A stretch of DNA of 7,765 bases from the NCBI GenBank assembly GCA_016194625.1, contig JACQBB010000222.1, positions 1 through 7,765 on the forward strand, written 5' to 3'. The notes below the pieces were generated by a model. The model was not told where the DNA came from. It saw only the letters and a list, made by a program, of their open reading frames with translations, and made no database searches. The translations under genes were made by a program, and so were the position numbers. Position 1 is the stretch's first letter. The number at the start of each line of letters is the position of its first letter. Source of the DNA: Elusimicrobiota bacterium (lineage in GTDB: Bacteria > Elusimicrobiota > Elusimicrobia > UBA1565 > UBA9628). Shown here piece by piece: positions 1 to 6,473 of this stretch.

Positions 1-1
1 G

Positions 2-349
2 TACGGATCCCGCTTCCTGGGCGGGCCGCACCGCGTGCTGTTCTTCTGGCACTACTTCGGCAACAAGCTCTTCACGCTGGCCACGAACGTCCTCTACAAC
101 ATCAACCTCACCGACATGGGGACCTGCTACAAGGCCTTCATCGCCGAGAAGATCAAGGCGATCCCGCTGGAAAGCGAGCGCTTCGGCATCGAAGCCGAGA
201 TCACCGCGAAGATCTGTAAGGCGCGCCTGCGCATCTACGAGGCGCCGATCTCCTACTCGGGCCGCACCTACGACGAGGGAAAGAAGATCACCTGGAAGGA
301 CGGCTTCTCCTACCTCTGGTGCCTGCTCCTTTACCGTGTGGCCGATTAG
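2..349 (+). CDS. GT2 family glycosyltransferase, DPM1-like, C-terminal end (5'-truncated)
   Basis: Enzymes of this family are cytoplasmic or membrane-associated and transfer a sugar from a nucleotide donor to a polyprenyl phosphate, or in some members to another acceptor. The reading frame is open from the window edge (position 2) to TAG at 347-349, giving 115 residues of the C-terminal part. The N-terminal GT-A nucleotide-binding half, with its DXD-type metal site, lies outside the window. Visible family motifs are YGSRFLGG at the extreme start, DMGTCYK about residues 38-44, RFGIEAEIT in the middle, and SGRTYDEGKKITWKDG near the end. The C terminus is soluble-looking, without the extra membrane helices some relatives carry. 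The GTG at 35 is only the first in-frame start codon in the window; coding clearly extends upstream. The 3' end overlaps the next gene by 14 bases, suggesting translational coupling. The family call is solid; the sugar and acceptor cannot be deduced. Confidence 0.88.
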   Translation, partial: YGSRFLGGPHRVLFFWHYFGNKLFTLATNVLYNINLTDMGTCYKAFIAEKIKAIPLESERFGIEAEITAKICKARLRIYEAPISYSGRTYDEGKKITWKDGFSYLWCLLLYRVAD

Positions 350-1616
350 CCCCCGGCGACTCCTGACGCTGGCCGCCGCCGCGCTCGCGCTGAGAGCCTG
401 TTGCGCCGTCCTCACCGAGTTCAAGCCGATCTTCCCGCCCTACTACTACACGGACGCCGGGATATTCCACAAGACCGCGCTCGCCGCGCTCGACCGGACG
501 AAGGCCTCGGAGGCCCCGTCCATCAACGGCACGCTCAGCGAGCGATTACAGATCCTGATGACGCTGATGACATACCGGATCTTCGGCGCGTTCCCGTTGG
601 CGATCAAGCTGGTCAACGCCGTGCTGGGCGCCGCCGCCGTCGCGGCGCTGGCCTGGGCGCTGGCCTTCGTCTTCGGCGAACGGCCCGCCTTCTGGGCGGG
701 CGCGCTGGCGGCCGCCTGGCCGTCCGACGTCTTCTACACCTCGCAGAACCTGAAGGAATCCCCGACCCAGCTGATGGCCTTCGCAGGGCTGGGCGCATTC
801 CTGGCCCTGGGCCGGGACGAGCGCCTGGACCGCCCGCGCACTGCCGCCCTGGCGGCCGCGGCCGCCGCGGGGCTGATCGGCGCGGGTACGTACCGCTCGT
901 ACGTCCTCCTGTCACTGTCGCTGGGGCTGGGCGTCGTGTTCGGCCTGGAGACATTCCGGCGCCCGCGCCTCCGACTGGCGGTGCCGGGCCTCACGCTCGC
1001 CACGGTCCTGTGCGCCTTCCCATCGGCGACCGGGGCCCTTCTGCGTTCGTTCGCCGCGTCCGGCGGAAGGGACTCCGCCCGCGCGGGATCGCTCTTGATA
1101 CCAGAGACGCTGGACAACGCCGACCCGTCCCACATCTACCGCCCGACTTCCCCGGAGGGGCTCACCGGCTTCCGCCGCAACCGCCAGGATTCGGACCGCA
1201 CCTGGGCCAAGGTGCACGCCGAACGCGATATCGCGACCCAGATCTTCCCCGATGCGGTGTTCGCGACCTGGCTCGACGTGCTCGCCTATCTCCCCAAGGG
1301 CGTCTTCTACGTGCTGTTCATGCCCCTGCCCGGCCTGTACCCGATGGACGGGAAGGTCGGGAGGGTCGCGGCGGCGCTGGAGAACACGCTCCTGCTCGGA
1401 CTCGCCCTGGCGGCGCTCGTCGGCTTCGTCCGCGGACCGAAGACGCCGGCCCGGCTCGGCCTCCTGGCCTTCTTCGCCGTGATGGCGACCGGCGCGGCGC
1501 TGCTCGAGTTCGACCTGGGCAGCGCCGGCCGCCACAAGCTTCTCTATCTGCCGATGCTGTTCCCGTTCGCCGCCGAAGAAGCGCTCCGGCTCCTCGGCCG
1601 CAAGGAGCCCGCGTGA
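336..1616 (+). CDS. GT-C fold membrane glycosyltransferase-like protein (GT39/PMT_2-like)
   Basis: This 426-residue multi-pass membrane protein begins at GTG 336, inside the end of the GT2 gene, and stops at TGA 1614-1616. Proteins of this type use a polyprenyl-phosphate sugar and glycosylate a substrate on the periplasmic side. The first hydrophobic helix (about 8-26) is followed by a loop with PYYYTDAGIF, where Asp40 sits where GT-C enzymes usually carry a catalytic acidic residue. Further hydrophobic stretches lie near 84-112, 117-130, 143-157, 168-204, 214-232, 315-335, 345-365 and 373-390. SQNLKESPTQ (136-145) and GSAGRHKLLYLP (396-407) resemble conserved loops of this group. A long polar loop at about 233-310 is probably extracytoplasmic. 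I see no Shine-Dalgarno before GTG 336, so translation likely depends on the upstream gene. Its codons look slightly less GC3-extreme than those of its neighbours. It could instead be a polymerase- or ligase-like protein. Confidence 0.72.
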   Translation: MWPISPRRLLTLAAAALALRACCAVLTEFKPIFPPYYYTDAGIFHKTALAALDRTKASEAPSINGTLSERLQILMTLMTYRIFGAFPLAIKLVNAVLGAAAVAALAWALAFVFGERPAFWAGALAAAWPSDVFYTSQNLKESPTQLMAFAGLGAFLALGRDERLDRPRTAALAAAAAAGLIGAGTYRSYVLLSLSLGLGVVFGLETFRRPRLRLAVPGLTLATVLCAFPSATGALLRSFAASGGRDSARAGSLLIPETLDNADPSHIYRPTSPEGLTGFRRNRQDSDRTWAKVHAERDIATQIFPDAVFATWLDVLAYLPKGVFYVLFMPLPGLYPMDGKVGRVAAALENTLLLGLALAALVGFVRGPKTPARLGLLAFFAVMATGAALLEFDLGSAGRHKLLYLPMLFPFAAEEALRLLGRKEPA

Positions 1617-2704
1617 TCAAGGTCTTCGAGGTCGTGGAGTGCGGCGGTCCCGGAGGGACCGGCGAGCAGGTGGCGGCGATCTGCAACGGTCTGGACCCGG
1701 AGCGTTTCGAGGTCTCGCTGGTGTACGCCGTGCGCTCCGGCTCCCCGGAGGAGTACCGCGCGAAGTGCCGCGGCGCCAAACAGGCGTACTACGTCCCGGA
1801 GATGACGCGCGAGATCACCCCGGGCCTGGACGCCGCCGCCCTGCGCAAGCTCCACCGGCTGTTCGCCGAGCACCGGCCCGACGTGGTCCACGCGCACTCG
1901 TCGAAGGCGGGCGTGCTGGCGCGCGCCGCGGCCAAGGCGGCGGGCGTCAAGTCGGTGTTCTACAGCCCGCATGGCTACGGCTTCCTGATGCAGGACCGCT
2001 CGCGCGCGTCGCGCGCGCTGTACCGCGTCGTCGAGAAAGCCGCCGCCCGCGTCGGCGCGACGGTCGCCGTCTCGCCCAGCGAGGCCGAATACGCCCGCAA
2101 GTTCGCGCCGCGCGGCCGCGTCCACACGGTGTGCGACGCCTACCTCGGCGACTTCCCGGAGGCCCTGCCGCACGACGACCTGGTCGTCGGCTCCTGCGGC
2201 CGCGCGACCTACGCGCGCAACCCGGACGCCTGGGTCCTCCTCGTCCAGCGCCTGTGCGACTCGCGCAACGGGGTCAAGTGCGTGTGGATCGGCGGCGGCG
2301 AGGCCGAGGCGAAGATGCGCGTCGACCTCACCAACATGAACCTGCTGATGAAGGTCTCCGTGACCGGCTGGCTGCCGGCCGAACAGGCGCGCGAGCGCCT
2401 GCGCGGCCTGGACGTGTTCGTCCACTACTCGCGCTGGGACGCGATGCCCAACGCGGTCTTGGAAGCGATGGCCTCCGGCCTGCCCGTCGTCGCCTCCGAT
2501 GTCCCCGGCAACCGCGACGCCGTCATCCACGGCGTCACCGGCTTCCTGGTGAAGTCCGAGGTCGAGCTGCTGGAACGCTGCCAAGAACTCCTCGACGACG
2601 CCGACCTGCGCCGCCGCCTGGGCGCGGCGGGCCGCGAGCGCGTGCGCAAGGAGTTCTCGCGCGAGCGCATGCTGGCCGACCTCTCCCGCCTCTACGCGGC
2701 CTAA
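1613..2704 (+). CDS. GT4 family (GT-B fold) glycosyltransferase with an Asp variant of the EX7E motif
   Basis: This 363-residue cytoplasmic enzyme probably adds a sugar to a lipid-linked glycan using a nucleotide sugar. The start is GTG 1613, overlapping the previous stop by 4 bases (GTGA), with a good Shine-Dalgarno AAGGAG at 1602-1607 five bases upstream. The frame is open much further upstream, but that part is a shadow of the membrane-protein gene. The N-terminal domain starts MIKVFEVVECGGPGGTGEQV, with the Gly-rich loop of the family, and contains DVVHAHSSKAG (90-100) and PHGYGF (119-124). The C-terminal donor-binding domain has VVGSCGRA (191-198) and WIGGGEAEAK (225-234). The canonical EX7E motif appears as Asp276-X7-Glu284 in SRWDAMPNAVLEAMASG, so the first Glu is replaced by Asp. 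The sequence then reads LPVVASDVPGNRDAV, typical of the family. Sugar specificity and linkage cannot be assigned. Confidence 0.88.
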   Translation: MIKVFEVVECGGPGGTGEQVAAICNGLDPERFEVSLVYAVRSGSPEEYRAKCRGAKQAYYVPEMTREITPGLDAAALRKLHRLFAEHRPDVVHAHSSKAGVLARAAAKAAGVKSVFYSPHGYGFLMQDRSRASRALYRVVEKAAARVGATVAVSPSEAEYARKFAPRGRVHTVCDAYLGDFPEALPHDDLVVGSCGRATYARNPDAWVLLVQRLCDSRNGVKCVWIGGGEAEAKMRVDLTNMNLLMKVSVTGWLPAEQARERLRGLDVFVHYSRWDAMPNAVLEAMASGLPVVASDVPGNRDAVIHGVTGFLVKSEVELLERCQELLDDADLRRRLGAAGRERVRKEFSRERMLADLSRLYAA

Positions 2705-2705
2705 T

Positions 2706-2714
2706 TGATATAAT
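2706..2714 (+). promoter_or_regulatory. Perfect extended -10 promoter (TGATATAAT), predicted leaderless start
   Basis: Immediately after the stop at 2702-2704 lies TG-A-TATAAT: the TG dinucleotide at 2706-2707 and a perfect -10 hexamer at 2709-2714. No -35 hexamer is recognisable 16-18 bases upstream, which is tolerable for an extended -10 promoter. Six bases separate the hexamer from ATG 2721, so transcription would begin on or within a base or so of the start codon. No Shine-Dalgarno precedes this ATG. Such an AT-rich island is rare in this sequence. It would let the sugar-transferase block be expressed independently of the upstream three genes. Confidence 0.65.
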
Positions 2715-2720
2715 CGCCGC

Positions 2721-4187
2721 ATGGCTCTACGAGCCCCGCGCCCCCGTCGGGCGGACGGGCCCGTCGTCGAGGCCCCCGCGACGGGGCTTCCCCCCTGGCT
2801 GCGCCACACGCTGCGCACCGTCCTGCACGTCGCCCTCGACGCGGGGGCGGTGGCGGCCGCGTACCGCGCGGCGTTCTGGCTGCGCTTCGAATGGCCGGCC
2901 TTCGTCGCCCTCGTCCCGCTGTCGGGCGACTCGGTGGATTGGACGGCGTACGAGAACCTTCTCCTGGCCGCGATCCCCATCTGGCTGGTGCTGGTGCACC
3001 TCAACAAGCTGTACACCGCGTCGTGGATGAGCGCGGCCGACCGATTCGTGCAGATCTTCAAGGCCTGCGCGCTGGGCACCGGGACGACGCTGGTCGCGGC
3101 GTTCCTCTACGAGCGCCTGGCCTACTCGCGCTTGATGCTGGCGGGCGTGTTCCCGGTCTCGCTGCTCCTGGTGAGCCTGAGCCAGGCGCTGGCGCTGTGG
3201 GTGGACGACTGGCTGGCGCGGCACGAGGCCGCGCTGCCGGTGCTCCTCGTCGGCGGCGGCCCCGTCGCCGCGGTCCTCAAGGAACGCATCCACGACCGGC
3301 ACCCGGGCGCGGTCGTGCACGAACTGGAAGTCCTGCCGCCGCTGGCCGAGCTGGCGCGCCTGCTGGACGCTCGGAGGTTCTACGAGCTGATCCTGCTGCG
3401 CGCCAAGGACGCGCGAGAAGGCGTGCTGGCCGCGGCCGAAGCGTGCGACGCGCGCGGCGTGGGCTTCAAGATGGTGCCCGACCTGCTCGAGATCAGGATG
3501 GGCGAGGTGCAGATGGACCACCACCTCGGCCTGCCCGCGTATCGGATCAAGCACACCTCGCTGACCCCGGCGAACTTCCTGACGAAGCGCGCGCTCGACC
3601 TGGTCTTCTCGACGCTCCTGCTCGCGCTGACCGCGCCGTTCTGGCTCATCGCGTGCGCGCTGATCAAGCTGGACTCGCCGGGTCCGATCCTGTTCACCCA
3701 GAAGCGCTACGGCCACCGCGGGAAGGTGTTCGAGGCCTTCAAGTTCCGCACGATGGTCGCCGACGCCGAGAAGCGCATCGCCGAGGTGAAGGGGCTCGAC
3801 GGCCAGACCGGCGCCTTCTTCAAGGCCAAGAACGACCCCCGCGTCACGCGGGTGGGCCGCTTCCTGCGCAAGTTCTCGCTCGACGAGTTCCCGCAGTTCC
3901 TCAACGTCCTGCGCGGCGAGATGAGCGTGGTCGGACCGCGGCCGCTGGCGCTGACCACCGGCGAGATCGAGGCGCTGGAGCGCGACTTCGGCGAGACCGC
4001 GAAGAAGCGCGCCAACCTGCTGCCCGGCATCACCGGCCTGTGGCAGGTGTCGGGCCGCTCCGACGTGTCGAGCGAGCAGCGCTTCGCGCTGGACCTGTTC
4101 TACATCGAGCACTGGTCGCTGGGCATGGACCTGGAGATCATCCTCAAGACGCCGTACGTGATGGTTTTCGGCAAGGGAGCCTACTAG
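2721..4187 (+). CDS. Polyprenyl-phosphate sugar-1-phosphate transferase (initiating glycosyltransferase, WbaP/WcaJ type)
   Basis: This 488-residue inner-membrane enzyme belongs to the exopolysaccharide polyprenyl glycosylphosphotransferase family. It starts repeat-unit synthesis by moving a sugar-1-phosphate from a nucleotide sugar to undecaprenyl phosphate. Four N-terminal hydrophobic segments (about 32-53, 78-97, 114-129, 137-161) are followed by a Rossmann-like region beginning VLLVGGGP (174-181). The catalytic domain is complete: membrane-entering helix about 290-316, PGPILFTQKRYG (320-331), FEAFKFRTM (337-345), NDPRVTRVGRFLRK (371-384), FSLDEFPQFLNV (385-396) with the catalytic Asp388-Glu389 pair, GEMSVVGPRPL (399-409), and PGITGLWQVSGRSD (435-448). 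The C terminus ends in the family-typical GKGAY. Length is close to that of full-length relatives. ATG 2721 has no Shine-Dalgarno but sits 6 bases after an extended -10 element. The family is certain; the sugar (Glc, Gal, GalNAc, QuiNAc-type and so on) is not readable from sequence. Confidence 0.95.
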   Translation: MALRAPRPRRADGPVVEAPATGLPPWLRHTLRTVLHVALDAGAVAAAYRAAFWLRFEWPAFVALVPLSGDSVDWTAYENLLLAAIPIWLVLVHLNKLYTASWMSAADRFVQIFKACALGTGTTLVAAFLYERLAYSRLMLAGVFPVSLLLVSLSQALALWVDDWLARHEAALPVLLVGGGPVAAVLKERIHDRHPGAVVHELEVLPPLAELARLLDARRFYELILLRAKDAREGVLAAAEACDARGVGFKMVPDLLEIRMGEVQMDHHLGLPAYRIKHTSLTPANFLTKRALDLVFSTLLLALTAPFWLIACALIKLDSPGPILFTQKRYGHRGKVFEAFKFRTMVADAEKRIAEVKGLDGQTGAFFKAKNDPRVTRVGRFLRKFSLDEFPQFLNVLRGEMSVVGPRPLALTTGEIEALERDFGETAKKRANLLPGITGLWQVSGRSDVSSEQRFALDLFYIEHWSLGMDLEIILKTPYVMVFGKGAY

Positions 4188-4188
4188 C

Positions 4189-5310
4189 ATGACCGCCACC
4201 GCGACCGACATCCCCCTCCTCTCGATCAAGGCGCAGAACGCCGCGCTCGCGGGCGAGCTCAAGGACGCCGTGTGCCGCGTGCTGGACTCCGGCGCGTTCA
4301 TCCTGGGTCCCGAGAACAAGGCCTTCGACGCCGAGTTCGCCGACGCCGTCGGCGCGCCGTTCTGCCTGGGCGTGGACTCCGGCACCTCCGCGCTCGAGCT
4401 CGCGCTCGAGGCCGTGGGCGTCGGACCCGGCGACGAGGTCATCGTCCCCAGCTTCACCTTCATCGCCACCGCGACCGCCGTTTCCGTGCTGGGCGCGACG
4501 CCCGTGTTCGCCGACGTGGACGAGGCGACGCTGACGCTCGACCCGCGCTCCGTCGCGGCCCTGGTCGGGCCGAAGACCAAGGCGATCGTGCCGGTCCACC
4601 TGTTCGGCCATCCCGCCGACATGGAGCCGCTGCTGGCGCTGGCCAGATCCAAGGGCCTCAAGGTCGTCGAGGATTGCGCCCAGTCGCACCTCGCGACCTA
4701 CAAGGGCAAGGGCACCGGCACGCTCGGCGACGCCGGCGGATTCAGCTTCTACCCGACCAAGAACCTGGGCGCCGCGGGCGACGCGGGCGCGATCACCATC
4801 TCCGACTCCGGCCTGCGCGACCGCATCTTGGAGCTGCGCAACTGCGGCCGCACGATCGGCGCGACCTACCATCACGCCCGCGTCGGCCACAACTGCCGCC
4901 TCGACGAGGTCCAGGCCGCGGTCCTGCGCGTGAAGCTGCGCCACCTGAAGGCGTGGACGGCCGCGCGCCGGCGCGTCGCGGGCCTGTACGCCGAGGGCCT
5001 GCGCGGCCTGCCCCTGCGCCTGCCGCCCGCGGGCGGCTCCGGCACCGATCCCGTGTTCCACCTGTACACCGTGCGCCTGGAAGGGCGCGACGCGCTCGCC
5101 GGCCACCTGAAGAGCAAGGGCATCGGCTGCGGCGTGTACTACCCGATCCCCGTCCATCTGCAGCCCGCCTACGCGCACCTGAAAGCGCGCGTCCCGCTGA
5201 CCGTCTCGGAGCGCGCCAGCCGCGAGGCGCTGTCCCTGCCGATGTTCGCCGAGCTGGGCGACGCCGACGTCGCGCGCGTGATCGCCGCCGTCCGGGGATT
5301 CCTCCGCTAA
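4189..5310 (+). CDS. DegT/DnrJ/EryC1 family PLP-dependent sugar aminotransferase (WbpE/FdtB-like)
   Basis: This 373-residue soluble enzyme is expected to transfer an amino group from an amino acid (usually glutamate) to a keto sugar nucleotide, making an amino sugar for the surface glycan. Family landmarks run in order: SGAFILGPE (34-42), DSGTSALELAL (63-73), GDEVIVPSFTF (81-91), VEDCAQSH (160-167) with Asp162 for the PLP pyridine nitrogen, FSFYPTKNLGAAGD (185-198) with the PLP-binding Lys191, YHHARVGHNCRLDEVQAAVL (227-246), VYYPIPVHLQPAY (316-328), and SLPMF near the C terminus. The YHH...VG...RLD and YPIP...QPA segments recall 3-amino-sugar enzymes such as WbpE/WlbC or FdtB/QdtB. ATG 4189 lies one base after the preceding stop, with AAGGGAG at 4173-4179 nine bases upstream. 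No partner dehydratase, oxidase or N-acetyltransferase is in view, so the exact product is unknown. Confidence 0.93.
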   Translation: MTATATDIPLLSIKAQNAALAGELKDAVCRVLDSGAFILGPENKAFDAEFADAVGAPFCLGVDSGTSALELALEAVGVGPGDEVIVPSFTFIATATAVSVLGATPVFADVDEATLTLDPRSVAALVGPKTKAIVPVHLFGHPADMEPLLALARSKGLKVVEDCAQSHLATYKGKGTGTLGDAGGFSFYPTKNLGAAGDAGAITISDSGLRDRILELRNCGRTIGATYHHARVGHNCRLDEVQAAVLRVKLRHLKAWTAARRRVAGLYAEGLRGLPLRLPPAGGSGTDPVFHLYTVRLEGRDALAGHLKSKGIGCGVYYPIPVHLQPAYAHLKARVPLTVSERASREALSLPMFAELGDADVARVIAAVRGFLR

Positions 5311-5317
5311 GGGACTC

Positions 5318-6427
5318 GTGGCCCGGGTCCTCTTCGTCTCCACCTCCACCACCGTCGGCGGCGCCGAGAAGACCTTGTACGCCCTCGCGACCCTGCTCGA
5401 CCACCGCCGCTTCCCGGTCGCCGGCGTGGTCAGCCTCAAGCCCGAGGGGCATTACGCGACGCGCCTGCGCGAGCAGGGCGTGCCCGTCGAGACGCTGGGC
5501 CTGACCGGGCGCCCGCGCCTGGCCGACGCGCGGCGCCTGGCGGCCGTCATCGAGCGCGAGCGCCCCGACATCGTGCACGCGGTCATGTACCAGGCGATAC
5601 AGCTCGCGCGCCTGGCCAAGACGCGGACCTCGGTCCCGTTCAAGCTGATCAGCTCGCCGCGCGTGAACTACCGCTCGCGCTCGTGGCCGACTTTGCTGGT
5701 GGACCGCTGGCTCAAGGAGCGCGACGACCTGCTGATCGCCGAGTGCGAGGCCAGCCGCCGCTTCCTGCTCTCGCGCCTGGGGTATTCACCGGCGAAGACG
5801 ATCGTCGTGCGCAACGGCGTGGACCTGGCCGGCTGGCCGGTCTCCAAGATCGACCGCCAGAAGAAGCGCATGGAGCTGCGCCTGGGCTCCGGCGACCTGC
5901 TGGTCGGCGCGGTCGGGCGCCTGGACCGCCAGAAGGGCTTCGCCGCTCTGATCGAGGCGATGGCGCGGCTCAAGGACGCCCCGGTCAAGTGCGCGATCGT
6001 CGGCGAAGGCCCCGAGCGGCCGCGCCTGGAGGCGCTGATACGCCAGCACGAGCTCGAGAAGTCGGTCTGGCTGCTCGGCGAGCGCGGCGAGATCCCGTCC
6101 TGGCTGTCCGCGTTCGACGTCTACTGCCTGCCCTCGCTGTGGGAGGGCCTGCCGAACGCCTTGCTGGAGGCGATGGCCCTGGGCCTGCCCGTCGTCGCCT
6201 CGAAGGTGGACGGCGTGCCCGAGGCCGTGACCGACGGGGTCGACGGCCTGCTGGTCCCCCCGGCCAAGCCGGCGGCGCTGGCCGCCGCGTTGCGGAGCCT
6301 GGCGTCGGACCCCGCGCGGCGCGCGGCGCTGGGCGCCGCGGCCAAAGCCGCGGTCGCCGAGCGATTCACCCTGCGCCGGATGATCGCCGAGTACGAGGCG
6401 GCCTACGACCGGGCCTACGCGCGATGA
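5318..6427 (+). CDS. GT4 family (GT-B fold) glycosyltransferase, canonical EX7E
   Basis: This 369-residue cytoplasmic or membrane-associated enzyme probably extends a lipid-linked glycan. The N-terminal domain opens MARVLFVSTSTTVGGAEKTL, with the GGAE loop typical of the family, followed by RPDIVHAVMYQA (82-93). The donor domain has VVRNGVDLAGW (163-173), VGAVGRLDRQKGF (196-208), CAIVGEGPERPRL (225-237), and the complete EX7E motif at Glu276 to Glu284 (LWEGLPNALLEAMALG), then LPVVASKVDGVPEAV. The C-terminal helix (FTLRRMIAEYEAAYDRAY) is complete. GTG 5318 was chosen because it places the family N terminus at residue 1. It follows the previous stop by 7 bases; the only purine-rich stretch, AAGGGA at 5309-5314, is unusually close (3 bases), so coupling to the aminotransferase gene is likely. 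Compared with the GT4 gene at 1613-2704 it is a distinct paralogue. Specificity is not deducible. Confidence 0.92.
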   Translation: MARVLFVSTSTTVGGAEKTLYALATLLDHRRFPVAGVVSLKPEGHYATRLREQGVPVETLGLTGRPRLADARRLAAVIERERPDIVHAVMYQAIQLARLAKTRTSVPFKLISSPRVNYRSRSWPTLLVDRWLKERDDLLIAECEASRRFLLSRLGYSPAKTIVVRNGVDLAGWPVSKIDRQKKRMELRLGSGDLLVGAVGRLDRQKGFAALIEAMARLKDAPVKCAIVGEGPERPRLEALIRQHELEKSVWLLGERGEIPSWLSAFDVYCLPSLWEGLPNALLEAMALGLPVVASKVDGVPEAVTDGVDGLLVPPAKPAALAAALRSLASDPARRAALGAAAKAAVAERFTLRRMIAEYEAAYDRAYAR

Positions 6428-6438
6428 GGAAGGACCTC

Positions 6439-6467
6439 TTGACGGAACGCTCCCTTCGTATTAACAT
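6439..6467 (+). promoter_or_regulatory. Sigma70-type promoter, TTGACG-17 bp-TAACAT, predicted leaderless start
   Basis: The -35 hexamer TTGACG (6439-6444; 5 of 6 consensus) is followed by a 17-base spacer and TAACAT (6462-6467; 4 of 6). The local sequence is markedly more AT-rich than its surroundings. The start point expected about 7 bases after the -10 falls on ATG 6474, and there is no Shine-Dalgarno in the 12 bases before that ATG. The gene is therefore probably transcribed separately from the polysaccharide block and translated from a leaderless mRNA. The next promoter (7134-7162) carries the same TCTTGACG sequence and the same spacing. Confidence 0.68.
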
Positions 6468-6473
6468 TTGTTG

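Noticed and set aside
683..701. GCCCGCC/GGCGGGC hairpin with a TTCTG loop
   Set aside because: It lies inside the membrane-protein coding sequence, no T run follows, and GC-rich inverted repeats are expected by chance here.
401..1612. In-frame upstream extension of the GT4 gene at 1613, giving a 767-residue reading frame
   Set aside because: The extra 404 codons translate to Arg/Pro/Gly-rich nonsense and overlap the well-formed membrane-protein gene in another frame. Family homology begins at MIKVFEVVECGG (GTG 1613).
1999..2019. CGCGCG-rich palindromic stretch
   Set aside because: It encodes an ordinary SRASRAL segment of the GT4 protein, and the pattern follows from Ser/Arg/Ala codons at high GC.
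1544..4661. Long minus-strand open frames (for example 1544-3079, 2727-4661 and 4144-5439)
   Set aside because: Strong GC3 bias on the + strand suppresses stop codons on the opposite strand. The translations are low-complexity (Arg, Ala, Gly, Gln, His-rich) with no motifs, and fully overlap convincing + strand genes.
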